Source of the DNA: Sitta carolinensis
Lineage: Eukaryota; Chordata; Aves; Passeriformes; Sittidae
Length of the DNA: 64,000 bases
Direction: 5' to 3'
Assembly: GCA_032173965.1 (NCBI GenBank)
Contig: JAVUNC010000004.1
Span: 28,281,501-28,345,500 of the forward strand
This document shows, in pieces, positions 36,750 to 49,532 of this stretch; position 1 is the first letter of the stretch; the number at the start of each line of letters is the position of its first letter. The position numbers and the translations under genes were made by a program. The notes under the pieces are model-generated. The model was not told where the DNA came from, searched no databases, and worked only from the letters and a program-made list of their open reading frames with translations.

Positions 36750-37467
36750 GTAAAAAAGCATATCAGCATGTTAATTTACTATTAGCTTTAGCAAGGCAAC
36801 TCTGAATCTGTCTCATGGGATCACTTTATAATATGGGAGTGGTTTTTTTATTCCCGTTTGAAAGAAATACAGTACCTTTAAGTTTATTCTAGAGAGAAAT
36901 GAATGGGATTAATTTCAGCACCTTGAACAAAAAGCGCTGCATATATCCTAGACATTATTTTCTACACCAAAGAAGCAATGCTTTACTTAGTTATTGTACA
37001 CAAAATTTAATCTGTTTGCTAAGAGGTGAGCTGAAGTGCAGATCTGCTGAATCCCCTGAAGCTGGTGTGTTCCAGCAGACGGAGTCATTCCGACTCTTAC
37101 CAAAGGAAGCTGAGCGGGAAAATTTGGCCTAACTTCAGGTACAATTTATAAATATCATTGCAGTGCAGATCTCTGACATTAGAGAATTTACAGACATTCT
37201 TTGAGAATGCTTAATTGTAAATGAACTAGAATGGTTGTCAGCGTACAATGATGGATTTTTTGAAAATGTGATTTTCAGTGGTTTAAATATTTTGATATGT
37301 TCCTGACAGTGCTACATTTTTATGACTGACTTCTAAGAGATAATTCAAAATTATGATGGTTTATTTAAAATAAAACTTGTGTTGCAAAGATAAATGACAT
37401 TCAGAGGGTTTTATGATGATGAAACTTGGAAAGAGAGTTTTAAAATCTTTTTCCTTACTCTTTTCAG
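36750..37467 (+). other. ADGRB3 intron C-D, 718 bp
   Basis: The shortest intron of the window, with no repeat. Retention would add 18 codons after exon C and stop at 36803-36805. A further open frame at 36899-37132 is not in phase with the exon and looks random. Confidence 0.9.
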
Positions 37468-37543
37468 AACTAGATGAATCAACTGTATTTGTACTTGGAG
37501 CAGTGCTATACAAAAATTTAGAACTCATTTTGCCCACTTTGAG
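37468..37543 (+). CDS. ADGRB3: ADGRB3 coding exon D (GAIN domain)
   Basis: A 76-nt exon entering in phase 1 (g|aa gives Glu) and leaving two bases (ag) of a split arginine codon. It encodes [20 protein letters not shown] followed by ILPTL and the R shared with exon E. The acceptor is CTCTTTTCAG and the donor is GAG|GTAAGAA. The peptide forms beta strands of GAIN subdomain B ([12 protein letters not shown] is BAI-typical). The intron before it is only 718 bp, much the shortest here, so exons C and D are close together and separated from the others by 9-30 kb. Confidence 0.96.
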
Positions 37544-39665
37544 GTAAGAAATTTCATAAATACAATATGAATTGAACTTTTTCAGGATATTAAATATACT
37601 GTAGGTCAGAATAAAAGCAGACAGTCAAGACTATTTACATATTAATACTGCTGGATATTTTTTCATTATATTTATAATGTACATGCATATATTAATCTTT
37701 CCTTCAGGTTTAGTTACTTGTATGATAGAAATAGCCTTTTCATCAAATTGACTTAATTTATATTTTATGTAAACTATATTAAACTTAATTACAGAAATGT
37801 TTGATCAGTACATGTATGTACTGTGCTGTACATTAATACTCAGGCCCCTTCTGCTTCATTCTGCTGTTTGTCCAGTTTAGTGCAAATGACATCATAACTT
37901 GATATACTAAAGTTGTCTGCTCTACTTCTACAGAAGTCTCTAGCAGTAGTTTTCCAAATAATTTTTTCAGTGCAAATTGTAATCAAAATGGATAGCAGTG
38001 CTATAGAGAGGATCTGTTTTAGAAACAAGACTTGCATGTGCTGAACAGCTGGAGTATATCAGTTTTGAGGGCCATACACAGGCTAAAAGGCCTCTTGTTT
38101 CAGTGTTTCCTTTCTGTACTCGACGAAAGACAATTTGGAAATAAATATTTTGCCTCCTCTTTTCTAGTTACCAGTTATGATAATGTCATGTGCCATTAAT
38201 ACTCTTATTTTATGTGGTCCTGTGCACCACTGGTCTTTTAATGCCCTTTTACAGTAAAAGAAACACGTGCGGATTGTGTCACAATACGTGCTAGTGAATT
38301 CACAATAATTAGAAAAGACAGTAAAAAGGAAGCAACCAGATCACTTTTCCCTACTCTACTTAGCCAAAACATCAGGATTTGAAACAAAGAATGGAAAAGC
38401 AAGAGGTTTTTGCCACAATCTATCTGAAAAGAAAAAAAGGCTAATTCCTAAGAAAATTAAAAAACTACTTCTTAACAAAGTCTCGATGTGCTGTGCAATG
38501 AGGAGCTGTAAGTTAGGGACAGAAATGTCTCTGAGGTAGAGCACAATTTGAACAGTGATGTCCTGACAGGACACCTGGAAGCCTGAAAATGCTGGCAAGG
38601 GCCATCTGTGCTTAAGGCATGATATAAATGATAGCTCGTCCACTTCTGAAGTGTCACTAAGCACTTCCCATTTGTTGTACCAGTTTCTGAAATTAACCAG
38701 GAAGGAAGAGATGCTTTTAAAGGATTTTTTTTTTACCCCATACTCAAAGAACCAGTGACAATTGGCTTAATGGAGTTAGTTTTTTTTGGTGGACCTTAGG
38801 AAAAATCTGCCAGTCCTAGGAAAGCATCAATACAGCCATGTACTTTTCAGATCTTTACGTTGTAAACTGCAGTCTGTGATCATGCCTTTTCAGCTTTCAC
38901 ATCAATAGTTTTAATTTACAGAAAAAAAAGTTGTAAACTTTAAATTCTGAATATTTGCTTATGTGAAAAGTCTTTAAGGGCTCTTATTTCATCCATTAGG
39001 AAAGTGAGATTGATATGCCTTACTAGATTTTCCCTAGAAACAATACCATACCAAGTAGCAGGAATAAGGGTGGAACAGGGACATAAAGTATAGTAATGTA
39101 AACACTATGGATTATGAGTGCTCTTTGCTTTTCTCTGTTCTGCTTTCAGCTGGTTACTGATTCACACTGCAAATTTAATGAGTTCTCTGTACAGTTCAGT
39201 TCACAGATAGGTTATGTGACTTACTTTATCAAAATGGTCTAATAATCTATGGATATCTATTCATAAATGAAGTCTTTAGAAATTAAAAAATAAAGGTATC
39301 CTACTTTGCCTCTGATTTTGTTCAGTGTTATTTGAATGTAATTCTCAGGTGCCTGTGAAAAGGAATCTAGCTCTATTACTTTCTCTTATGTATGTGAATG
39401 AGGAATAAAAGTAATTATTAATCTGTGATATAAAAATATAACACATACACAGGTATCTCTAGTCTCTTCTTTGTTTGGAATATAGCACTTTGCATTTCCT
39501 TAATTAAATACATTTCTTCTAATAAAAATATATTGAAACTTTCAGACTTATATCTCTTACCTCATCGGGAACTTTATCATGCTGGATTTCTTCACCCATG
39601 GAAGTCATATTCAAAATATGTTCTCATGGCCTTAAAATAGTACCTCATAAAAAGTCACAATTTCA

Positions 39666-40540
39666 AAATGTTATCATAGAATTATAGTATTGAAAGGTTT
39701 GGGTTGGAAGGGGCCTCCAAAGATCATCTAATTCTAACTTCCTTCCATGGGCAGGGCTTCTTTCCACTAGACCAGGCTGCTCAGAGCCCCATCCAGCCTG
39801 ACCCTGAAGACTTGTAATGAATGACAGGGCATTTACAGCTTCTCTGAGCAACCTGTTCCTGTATCTCAACACACTTGTAAAAAAAAAAAATTCTTCCTTA
39901 TGTGTTATCTACATCTATCCTGTTTCAGTTTAAAACCTTTGCACCTTGCCCTATCAGTACAGATATTGATAAAAAGTCTCAGTCTTTATCTAAGGCCCCT
40001 TTTAAGAATTGAAAGCCTGCAATAAGGTGTTCAATGGAGCCTTCTCTAGGATGAACAACCTCAACCCTCTGAACTTTTCTTCATAGGAGAGATATTCCAG
40101 CCCTCTGATAATTTTCATGGCCCTCCCCTGGACCTGCTCTAACCCTTTCATGCCTTTATTGTGCTTGGGAATTCCACAGATGGACACAGCACTCTAAGTG
40201 GTGTCTCACCAGAGCAGAGTGGAGGCACAGAATCACCTCCCTCACCCTGATGGCAATGCATCTTTTGATGCAGCCCACATTGCCAGCTCATGACAGGCTG
40301 TTCTCAATCCCTCTGTCCTCGGTACTGTATTGATACCAGGGATTGCATCAGTCCAGATGCAGGACCTTTCAGTCACCTTTGTTGAACTTCCTGAGTTTTG
40401 CATGGACCTGGCTCTCAAGCCTGTGAAGGTCCTTCTTGATGGCATCACTTCCCTCCAGCATGTCAACCGCTGTGGTGTCATCTGAAAACTTGCTGAAGGT
40501 GCCCTCAATCCTTTTGTCAGTGAAGATACTCAATACTGTT
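39666..40540 (-). mobile_element. CR1 LINE fragment, sense on minus strand
   Basis: Starts with the antisense CR1 3' end (TTATCATAGAATTATAGTAT, then GGTTTGGGTTGGAAGGGGCC) and continues to the RT palm region (CATCTGAAAACTTGCTGAAG). The minus-strand frame 40369-40578 retains EGTFSKFSDDTTAVDMLEGS, in which SDDT corresponds to the catalytic FADDT block, so both Asp are kept although the frame is broken elsewhere. The similarity fades near 40540. Confidence 0.9.
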
Positions 40541-40584
40541 GAATGCATTTTGACACGTTCAGATATTTTAATGTTCATTCAGAT

Positions 40585-41735
40585 AGAATTTCTACAAAAC
40601 CTTTGATACTGTCTCCCATGGCATTCTCCTGGAGAAGCTGGCAGCCCATGGCTTGGGCAGATACTCTTTTCACTAGTTAATAAACTAGCTTAGATGAGCA
40701 GGCCCAGACTGGTGGTGAATGGCACTACATCACGTTGGCAAACAGTCTCTAGTGGGGTTTCCCAAGGCTCAGTATTGTGGCCAACTCTGTTTAATGCCTT
40801 AACTGATGATCTGGATGAGGGGATGAAGTGCACCCTCAGTAAATTCACAGATGATACTAAGTTGAATGGGAGTCTTAATCTGATGGAGGACAGGAAGAGT
40901 CTACAGAGGGATCTGGACAGGCTGGATCAATGGGCTGAGACCAGTTGTATGAAGTTCAACAAGGCCAAGAGCTAGATCCTGCACTTGGGTCATAACAACC
41001 CCATGCAGTACTACAGGCTGGGGCAGAGTGGCTGGAAACCTACCTGATGGAAAAGGACCTCAGAGTGCTGGTCAATAGCTGGCTGAGCATAAGCCTTCAG
41101 AATGCCCAGGTGGCCAAGAAGGCCAATGCCATCCTGGCCTCTATCAGCAATAGTCTGACCAGCAGGACCAGGGCAGTGATTGTCTGCTTGTACTCTGACT
41201 CACTCCCTGATGAGGCCCCATCTCACATCCTGTGTCCAGTTCTGGACCCCTCACTACAAGAAGGACATTGAGGCACTGGACCAAGTCCAGAGAAGGGCAG
41301 CGGAACTACGTGAGTCTCAGGCACAGTTCCTGTGAAGAGAGGCTGAGGGAGCTGGGGTTGTTTAGCCTGGAGAAAAGGAGGCTCAGGGATTACCTTTTCA
41401 TTGTCTACAACTCCCTGAATGGAGTTCAGGTGGGGGTTGAGTTCTTCTCATAGGCAACAAGCAACAGGACAAGAGGAAAAGGTCTCAACTTCTGCCATGG
41501 GAGATTCAGGTTGGACATCAGGAAAAATTTCTTCTCTGAAAGGGTGCTTAAGCATTGGAATGGGCTTCCCAGGGAGGAGTTGGAGTCCTTAGCCCTGGAT
41601 GTGTTCAAGAAGTGACTGAATGTGGCACTTAATGCTATGGTCTAGTTGACAAGGTGGTAACCAATAAAAGCTTGGATTTGATTATCATAGGTATCTTTTC
41701 CAACCTAGGTGATTCTGTGTCTCTAATTTGAAATT
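40585..41735 (+). mobile_element. CR1 LINE fragment, sense on +
   Basis: From ACAAAACCTTTGATACTGTC (RT finger/palm) to the 3' end (ATCTTTTCCAACCTAGGTGA, TTCTGTGTCTC). The + frame 40694-40975 encodes [20 protein letters not shown] and FTDDTKLNG, that is, the palm block with two catalytic Asp but Thr in place of the usual Ala. Later pieces at 41047-41271 and 41232-41453 ([20 protein letters not shown]) continue ORF2 in other frames. It lies 5'-to-5' with the antisense CR1 just to its left. Confidence 0.93.
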
Positions 41736-43826
41736 GGAAAAAAAAGCTTCAGCTGTGGTTAGTGCTGCATTTGTTGAGTTATTATACTCTGAAAATTACA
41801 ACTGACATGCAGGTGTTAAAGTGATCTTTATTATGGTCTGTTTTATCATTTTACAGTTGTTTGGGTACATGAATGAAGGTTTCTATACATCCTGCTGCAG
41901 TTGGAAAAGGTTTATTCTAGTTTGCTCGCATTTCGCAATGAAAAAATATCATCTTACACAAGTTTATATTGATTATTATTTGTACTAATCTTGCTTAACT
42001 GGTATAAATATTATCATAATAACCGTATTAGTGCTGTACACAATGAAATGCTTCACTGCATTTCTGTTGTCTATGGAGTAAACACTGTAAAATGCCAAGG
42101 AATGTAACATTGTCCATTTTTTATATGATGCCTAGAAGTGCACAAAACAGGAATTAAAAAAAACATTCTGGATAAGTATCTTATGTGATGATTTTCTAAG
42201 TAAAATGACAGTTAAATGTATATCAAGAGTGAGAATAAATATGAACAAAAATTAAACCAAGGTAAAATAAGTAAAATGATCTCATGATTGAGTTCGAAGG
42301 CCACATCATTTACATGTGATAATCTAATAATAAAGGTGATTTCTACCAACTGTAGTTAGGTGTCTAGAAAGTTTACCAGTTCCCATGTGATTTCAGTTCC
42401 TGGCTTTACAGGAGTTAGCATGGGAATAAAGAAAATATTTGGTTTTAGTTTCCAGAAGATTAAAGATTACATGCATTCCAATACGTTCCTTAATTTTATC
42501 ACTACGAGGTGTGCAAACTTCTGCATTATCACAAGGAACTGCTTTTTTAAAAAATAAATAAACAGATAAAAAAACTCAGTATATCTTTAGGGAAAGTCTT
42601 CCAAAGTACCTAACCACAGAATCCTAATCTGGTATGTCACAGGTGTTCTGTGAGTAAAATGAGAGATTTAATTATCTAGGACAGCCTATACAATATATTT
42701 CAGAAACCCAAAATTATCTGCATTTTGCCATATGTGTTTGATTTTTCTTGGGTTTACTAGCACAGAGTCTATTGGAAGTGAGTAAACACAGTGTGAGATG
42801 GGAACTTGAAACTGCATTAATATAGAAGTTTTTGGACTTGTATTTAATCCTACTGGTACACGTACATTCAGAGAATTTTGCCATGAGTGTTTAAATGAGA
42901 GGTTAGGGGAACAAAAAGAAAAGATTCTTCCTCATAAAAATAGAAGAATGTCTTTTTTCCATGCACAAGTAAATAAACTTCATCTGATTCTATTTCCTAA
43001 TACAATTTGCTGCATTGCACTGTTCTTGTAATGTTTTACAGATTTTTAGTAGCAGATATTGAAATATTGAATATTTTCAGAACTCTAGACTAAGTATAAT
43101 TTCCATAGCTCTTGCACCCCTGAGCACACTTATGTTATTGTTAGGTTCACAGAAAATTGATTCTCTGTACAATATTCATCTAAAAGATATCTATAACTTC
43201 TCTCTTGAGCACTCTGAAGGAATACATTGCATATTGCCATCATGTAAAATAGTTTTTAACTTTTCCTTTAAGAAATAAGAACAAATAAAGAATCAATGAT
43301 TTTGCTGTATCAAGCTTTTTTTTCCCCATCACTTGAACAGCTGACATAAATTTCTTGCTTAAATTTTCTTCACTGAAATAGTCTCTTTTCCCATTTGAAA
43401 CATCATTCCTAACCCCAAGCTTCGGGCGTTGTACAACCAAAAAGGCCCTTAAATTTCTTTGGATCATCTTTGTTAGACTAAGAACAGGCTTTGTTAGCCT
43501 CAGACAGGCTTTTATTGGATCACATTACAGATTTAGCATCTGAAATTTTTCTGTAATGCATACAACTTTTACACATTGATCTGTAACTGCGATGGTGCTG
43601 TCTTGAGATAGCAACATGCCTTATTTATAAGTTCATTTTTCTTGAGTAACAAGAATTCAATCTAAGAAGAGAAGAAGACATGAATTTCATACAACATAGG
43701 ATCAATATGATTTTCCTTATATAAAAGAATATCCTCAAAATATATACCCTGATAGGAAAACAGCTTAATAAAATAGCTCTTTTATTAATATCATTATTAA
43801 CTCAGATCTGAAAAAAGCTCTAGGAC

Positions 43827-44471
43827 TGTTAGGTTTTTTAAAATATAAAAATATATGGGTTTTTTCTGCTGTTTTGTTTTTCTTGTCTAGGCCTTCCTGG
43901 GGTTTCTGAGAGTTCTGTGAGCTTGGCTTTCACCTAACTTAACTTGTCTCTGTCTCTGTTTCGGCTTTTTGTTTTCCCCCAGCCCTGCGTCTGAAGAAGA
44001 GCTCGAGTCGTCTGTTTTCTCATTCTCAGGAATTTGTTTATTCTTTGTTATCTCATATTCGTTCCCTGGCCTGCCATGGTCTTTTCTCCAGGCCAGGCTC
44101 TCTCCCCCTTGGGCTGTGCTCTCCTCTCCTTCGTCTGTCTGCCCTTTGGGGATGGCACTATCTTTTGTACTTAAAATTACTTATGCATTATTTATAACAA
44201 TTCTACAATATCTATCCACTAGGTTGTACAGTGTACTTTTGTTCTAAACCAACCAAAATGTGCCACACCACCACAGAAGATGGAGAACAAGAGGACGAAG
44301 AAGAAGCTCAGGGACACACCCCATTTCCTCCATCTTTGTCCCCTGATCTCACATTCTAAAATCCCAAAATTCTACTTTTTCACCCTGTGACATACTAATT
44401 ATCATTCTATCTAAATTCTTGTGACTTATAAATCTTCCCAGTACAGTCAGAAGGATGTCCTGGTTCCCACA
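43827..44471 (-). mobile_element. Solo LTR D with 6-bp target duplication (TAGGAC)
   Basis: 645 bp from TGTTAGGTTTTTT to GGTTCCCACA. The flanks TAGGAC at 43821-43826 and 44472-44477 are identical. A 6-bp duplication is the hallmark of beta-retrovirus-like (class II, ERV-K) integration, so this element is of a different class from the 5-bp LTRs upstream. Read on the minus strand it starts TGTGGGAACCAGGACATC and has a TATAAATAA-type box and a conserved-looking block with TGGTGGTGTGGCACATTTTG, as in passerine LTRs. No internal viral sequence is attached. Confidence 0.88.
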
Positions 44472-46016
44472 TAGGACAACAGTTCTGAAGGCATTTCTTA
44501 AGCTTTTACTCCATCACTTTGCTATCTTGAATCTTCAAAGATTTATTCAGCCATAGTTTCCAAGAAATTTAATACATTGTTTTTGAATAATTTATTTCAA
44601 AACTCTGATGAGCATCTTTTCTGGACAGTCAGCAGAGCACCATCCTGTAAAACTTCATTTTTCATTAAAATAAAATTTTAGGTTATTTTTCATGAAGGAG
44701 AAGGAGCTAATGGTGAAGTCATTCTCCACTATAAAAAGCTTTAAGATAATATACTTGCCCAGGAAGTGTGAGAAAAATCATTCCTACTCTTTGTCATTCG
44801 CAACATAAGAGGGACTGAAACTAAAATGTCCAAGGACATTTTGTAAAAGCTGATTACTTAAATGCCTGGATAAGTGTTCTCAAAACTAGGCTGTTTAAAA
44901 AAATATCTTCAACAGAGATAACAATGGCACTACACCAGTGGTTTTGAGATTTTTTCAAATTTTTGAAATTGTTTTGACTACAAAGCTTTGAGCTTTAATT
45001 TAGAGGCATCTTAATATGCTATGTGAGTTTAGAATATACTTCAGAATATACTTGACAGATTGTATTCTTCCAGAGACTGTCCAAGCAGTTAAATACGAAA
45101 TATGCAAGTAGGCATTCAGCCCAGAGAGCACACAGTAAATGAGGGAGGCAGTTTTTAATTTCATAGTGATATAGGCAGTTATATTTATTTTCTTGTGAAA
45201 CAGTCTGCTGGGGGCTCTCAAGAATGTAAGTGGATTAGTAGATTTTTAGTGAGACTGAGGTAAAACGAATGTACTGAAGTTACAAACTAGGCACTTAGAT
45301 GTTCTTTCAGATCTCGTCCTAGAACTGTCAGAACTGCACCAAAATGAGATAGACCAAGGAAAACTTTTTTAATCACAAAGACACAAAGACTGACTGCAAA
45401 AGAGTACTGAAGTAGCAGTACTGTATGTATTACATGATTTTTGCATGAATTTCCAAAATTGATGTAATCTCTGAATAGATAGTAAGCGCCATTTCCACTT
45501 CTTATGATGTGTTAGAGAAATCAAGTTTATTATTTATTGGGAGTTTTATTTGATTTGGAGGGGGGTTAGTTCTTTTTTAATCATTACAGCTATTCAGCTA
45601 CTGTAATGCTACAGAATACACTGAAAATCAGCTAAACATGAAATTTTAGCCTGATAGATACAGTTTTGTCAATAGTGTGTGAGACTTTAAAGCATAATCA
45701 AAGGGAAGAAATAGAAATTAAGTAGAATAGAAAGTCAGTTCCATTATATTTTCATTATGTGATTTGGCTGAGTAAATTGGACTAGAACTCATACCTTGCC
45801 CCAAAAGTACAATTTCATTCCTTGTGCTGAATGAAATGGCTGCTCAGCTAAGTTTCTATTACTGTAGCCATGGCAATTCCTGTTTCAATGATCCAGCAAA
45901 ATGGAATTCTCTCTTAAATACAAACTCCCTAGAGAAAATAAGCAATTAAACAACGTCAGAAGCAAAAGAATATTTATACTGTCTATTATAATTACATCTA
46001 AACTGTTTAGTTTCTT

Positions 46017-46055
46017 CTTTGATAACATCCTTTGATAACATTCTTTGATAACATT
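46017..46055. repeat. 13-bp tandem repeat, 3 copies
   Basis: CTTTGATAACATC once and CTTTGATAACATT twice, starting at 46017, 46030 and 46043. Only one base differs between the units, so the duplication is recent. Confidence 0.9.
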
Positions 46056-47000
46056 TCTGTGAGGTGTGGAAAGCAGAATTACACACAAATACCATAATGA
46101 TCACCAGAAAGAGTCAGGCTGATAACTGATGGCCATTCTAAACCTGATGAGGTCTTAAGAAGCAAGGATCTCAGACATGAACGTGTCAACATGTCTTTGT
46201 GCCCGTATTAGCATAACCTTGGCATTACTAGGTCTGTCCTAGAAAGGTTGCTATGATAAAAATACACAGCAATCCACATTTTGCATGAAAAAAGAAATTG
46301 ATGATGAATTAGAAAAATTTACAGAAAATTATTATTCTGCATAACCTGGTACAATAACATAAGACCAAATCTAATCTCACATAACGCAAGCTCAAATCTA
46401 ATCTATATGAGAATAGATTCATTGGTTTTGGCAGAATTTCAGTCAGGACACAATTGTGGTTTAAATTCTAAAAAGTATTTAGCTGATGAAGTTGCCCACT
46501 CATATACCAAATACAATTTTTTTAGAATTGGAAACAAATATGTTTTTTTTCATGAGCACAGAATCAACAGAACTGTACAGTCTCCCATTGCACTCAACCA
46601 TCTTCACAATCTTACCGTTAACAGTCAGAAAAAACCCCAGCACAGAACTTTGAGGAAAAATAACTGTCTTTTATAAAACATACATAGTGGGTCTATGTTG
46701 AAAGAAGTAGATGAGATACACTCAAACATTCATAGAATGTTTGTATCGTCAGTGCATTCTTCTAATTAATAAATAGTATTTTAAAGAATTGCACTTCTGC
46801 ATCATTGGTGCTTTTCAGTCTTCAACGTGTTGAGTACAGTTGGAAATAAGCATTTTCACCACTTTCAAACAAATTATATTCTCCCTTAATATTTTTCAAC
46901 TAAAGTCACAGAAAATACCCAATGGAATCTTTAAAAATAATATTAAAAGTCTTATTTAACCTTATAAACACTTAAATTTTCTTTTTGCATTTTCTTACAG

Positions 47001-47103
47001 GAATTTTACAGTTGTTAATTCAAAAATCATTGTTGTTACTATACGACCTGAGCCTAAAACTACAGATTCTTTCCTGGAGATAGAACTGGCCCACCTGTCT
47101 AAT
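47001..47103 (+). CDS. ADGRB3: ADGRB3 coding exon E (GAIN subdomain B)
   Basis: A 103-nt exon that completes the split arginine (ag|g) and ends in phase 0. It encodes [20 protein letters not shown], then [15 protein letters not shown]. The acceptor is TTTCTTACAG and the donor is AAT|GTAAGT, a perfect donor core. It contains an N-glycosylation sequon (N-F-T) at the start; the mammalian protein, as I recall it, has N-Y-T there. The last residue, Asn, begins a second sequon (N-G-T) completed by exon F across the intron. The pattern of alternating hydrophobic residues (IIVVTI) fits a beta strand of the GAIN fold next to the GPS. Confidence 0.97.
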
Positions 47104-49532
47104 GTAAGTACAAGGATTTTACAAGCGTATTTGCCATATCACAAAAGAGAAAAGAAGTGGTGTTGTTTTAAATATTAGGTAATAAAATGCAGTTTAACTT
47201 CAAAAATTTAAGCCCAGGAACAGTGTGACAGTCTTTGAAAGGAATGTGTACTTGTTTCATGCATGCATATAAACAAAACAAAGTTAATTGTTGTTTTGTG
47301 AAAGTTGAGGGTTTTTGTTAAACAGCAATTTCTAGTGAATAGTTTCCGTTAAATGCTTTCATGGTTACAATTGGAAATATATTATTGTACTGACTACTTA
47401 GCCTTTTGCTCCCTGCATAGGTCACAGAGCTACAATAGTTCTTCAGGCCCTTTCTTCCTTTCTTTCATTATTTTATAGAAGCCAATTTTTACTTAACCCA
47501 TTGTAGTAGACTACAAAAATGCTTTGGTTCCAATTTAGTTTATAGTCCTCATAAATGCTTGAGACTTTTTATGCAATCATTTAAATTCTATCATTTTCAG
47601 GCTTTAATCTCACATTAAAAAGGTAATAAACATGAAAGAAAAGGTTTTAAACATGAAAGAATGAAATTTCCAATTATATGAAAAATATAAAGATTTTTTT
47701 TCTTTCTGTTTTTAGCAGTCTCACAGTGCTCTCAGGAAGAATAAAATAGATCTTTTTTAAAAAATTCTTGTCATACAATATTGGAAAAATTATGTTAAAT
47801 AACAAGCATGGGGCTAGTTTATGAGAAGGCACAATATATAAACTCTGTTATTAAGAACTAGAGTTTGCTTTGAATAAAGTCATAAAGAGTCTGTTACTTA
47901 TTTTGATTTTACTAAGATTATGAGGAAGAATTTATGGTAATTATTAATAGAATTTATAATAATTTTTAATGCTAGATTTTATAATTATTATTTTAACAAT
48001 GATTGAGGGGCTATTACACAAATTGCAGAATACGACATTTATATTTTGAAACTGAAATCACTACTTGCAAAAGTAACACGTAAGGTGGCACATGGGGTAA
48101 CAGGTAAGGAAAACATTCTCATAAATTTGGTCACATGCAAGAAAAGAAGTTTTAAAATTATATAAGAAAGTAATACTAGTAAGCAATGTGTCAGCATTGA
48201 AAAACCAATTCTAGACCAAACACAAGCTAATAAAACAAGCACAACACAGGCAAGACTAAACTAATAAAAGGTTGAACTGCTAACCCCAGAAGATGAAATT
48301 CTACAAAATTCATAGAGAGGGCTTTCTTTTTCATCTTTTTAATCTTTTTTATCAGTCCCTTTGATTAATTTACAGAGCAAGTTTTTGACAAGTTTGAAAA
48401 ACTTGGAAATTAAGCTTCATTGTTACAAAAGATCAGATTAGAGATGCTGATTGTCACCATGATTTGGCAACCTTTCAGTAACAGAATATTAATTAATATT
48501 GTATGAGCTCGTGTCTTGACAAAGCAAAAAGATAATAACCTTTCCAATACATATCAGATAATTTCTCTTTTTTTTTTTTGGTTCAGTCTTTGTTCTATAA
48601 TATAATAGAACATAAGTGCTTGGATCAAATTTTCATACTATATTTATATAGGATCTCAATCCATCTGAATACGCAAGTTATATTGGCAGATACAATGACA
48701 ATATATTCTCCAGAAAATATGTGAATACAAATCACTTCTATAATTTTAATATCTTTAAACATTTGGTCATTTGTGTTCAAGATTTAGCCTTCATAATGGA
48801 ACTTTGGTTTAAAGAAATAGGGCTGGAGGTGCACCGAAATAATATTTTGTAAATTTGAGTATTCCTTTAGACTCAATCTAATTCTTTGCTATAATTTTCT
48901 CAGCTGAAAATAAGAATTTGTTCTATTATAATATATTACTATAGAATGAGCTTTATGTACATAGAGCAAGATAAAACCATTATTACTGTATCTTTAATAT
49001 TTGAACATAATATATTAATGACTCACAGATTAAACATTATGTCAGTGAAATAGATTAATTATTAAAGAAAAAATAAAATATGTTCTCTTTCCTCTGATTT
49101 TTTTAGTGTCTCAGTGTTATATTTGTTCTTTCCAAGCCTTTGTTCTTACAGATGCTGTTCATTTATTCAGAACAGTTTGTAGAGCATGCCTACTAGAACA
49201 TAGGAGTATATCCATACATTTGTTCTTTCACCTCCTTATTTACTGACTAAATTAAGTTGGTAAGATATTATGAAAAACGGTGAAAAAATGGATCATTTAA
49301 AAAGAGTTAATATGGCTAATAAACATCAGGCTTAAAATACCAATTTATTCAAAATTTGTAATAATTTCTTCATTTTTTATCCAGTTTATTAACAAAACTG
49401 GAGGATTATCTTTTGGAGGAGGTGCAAACCACTGTTGCATGTGCTGTTTGAAATATGTTGTATGGTATTTAGATTTAAAGATAAATACAAATATAAGAGA
49501 GAGATGACCAGGGTGGAATGTGGGTTTCAATG

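Larger units (their letters stand above)
37544..47000 (+). other. ADGRB3 intron D-E, 9.5 kb
   Basis: Contains the head-to-head CR1 pair (39666-41735), the ERV-K-like solo LTR (43827-44471) and a small 13-bp tandem repeat (46017-46055). The segments 37544-39660, 41740-43820 and 44480-46990 are AT-rich with nothing further that I can support. Confidence 0.85.

Noticed and set aside
36899..37132. 77-codon + frame just after exon C
   Set aside because: It is not in phase with exon C, is not bordered by convincing splice sites, and has no similarity to ADGRB3.
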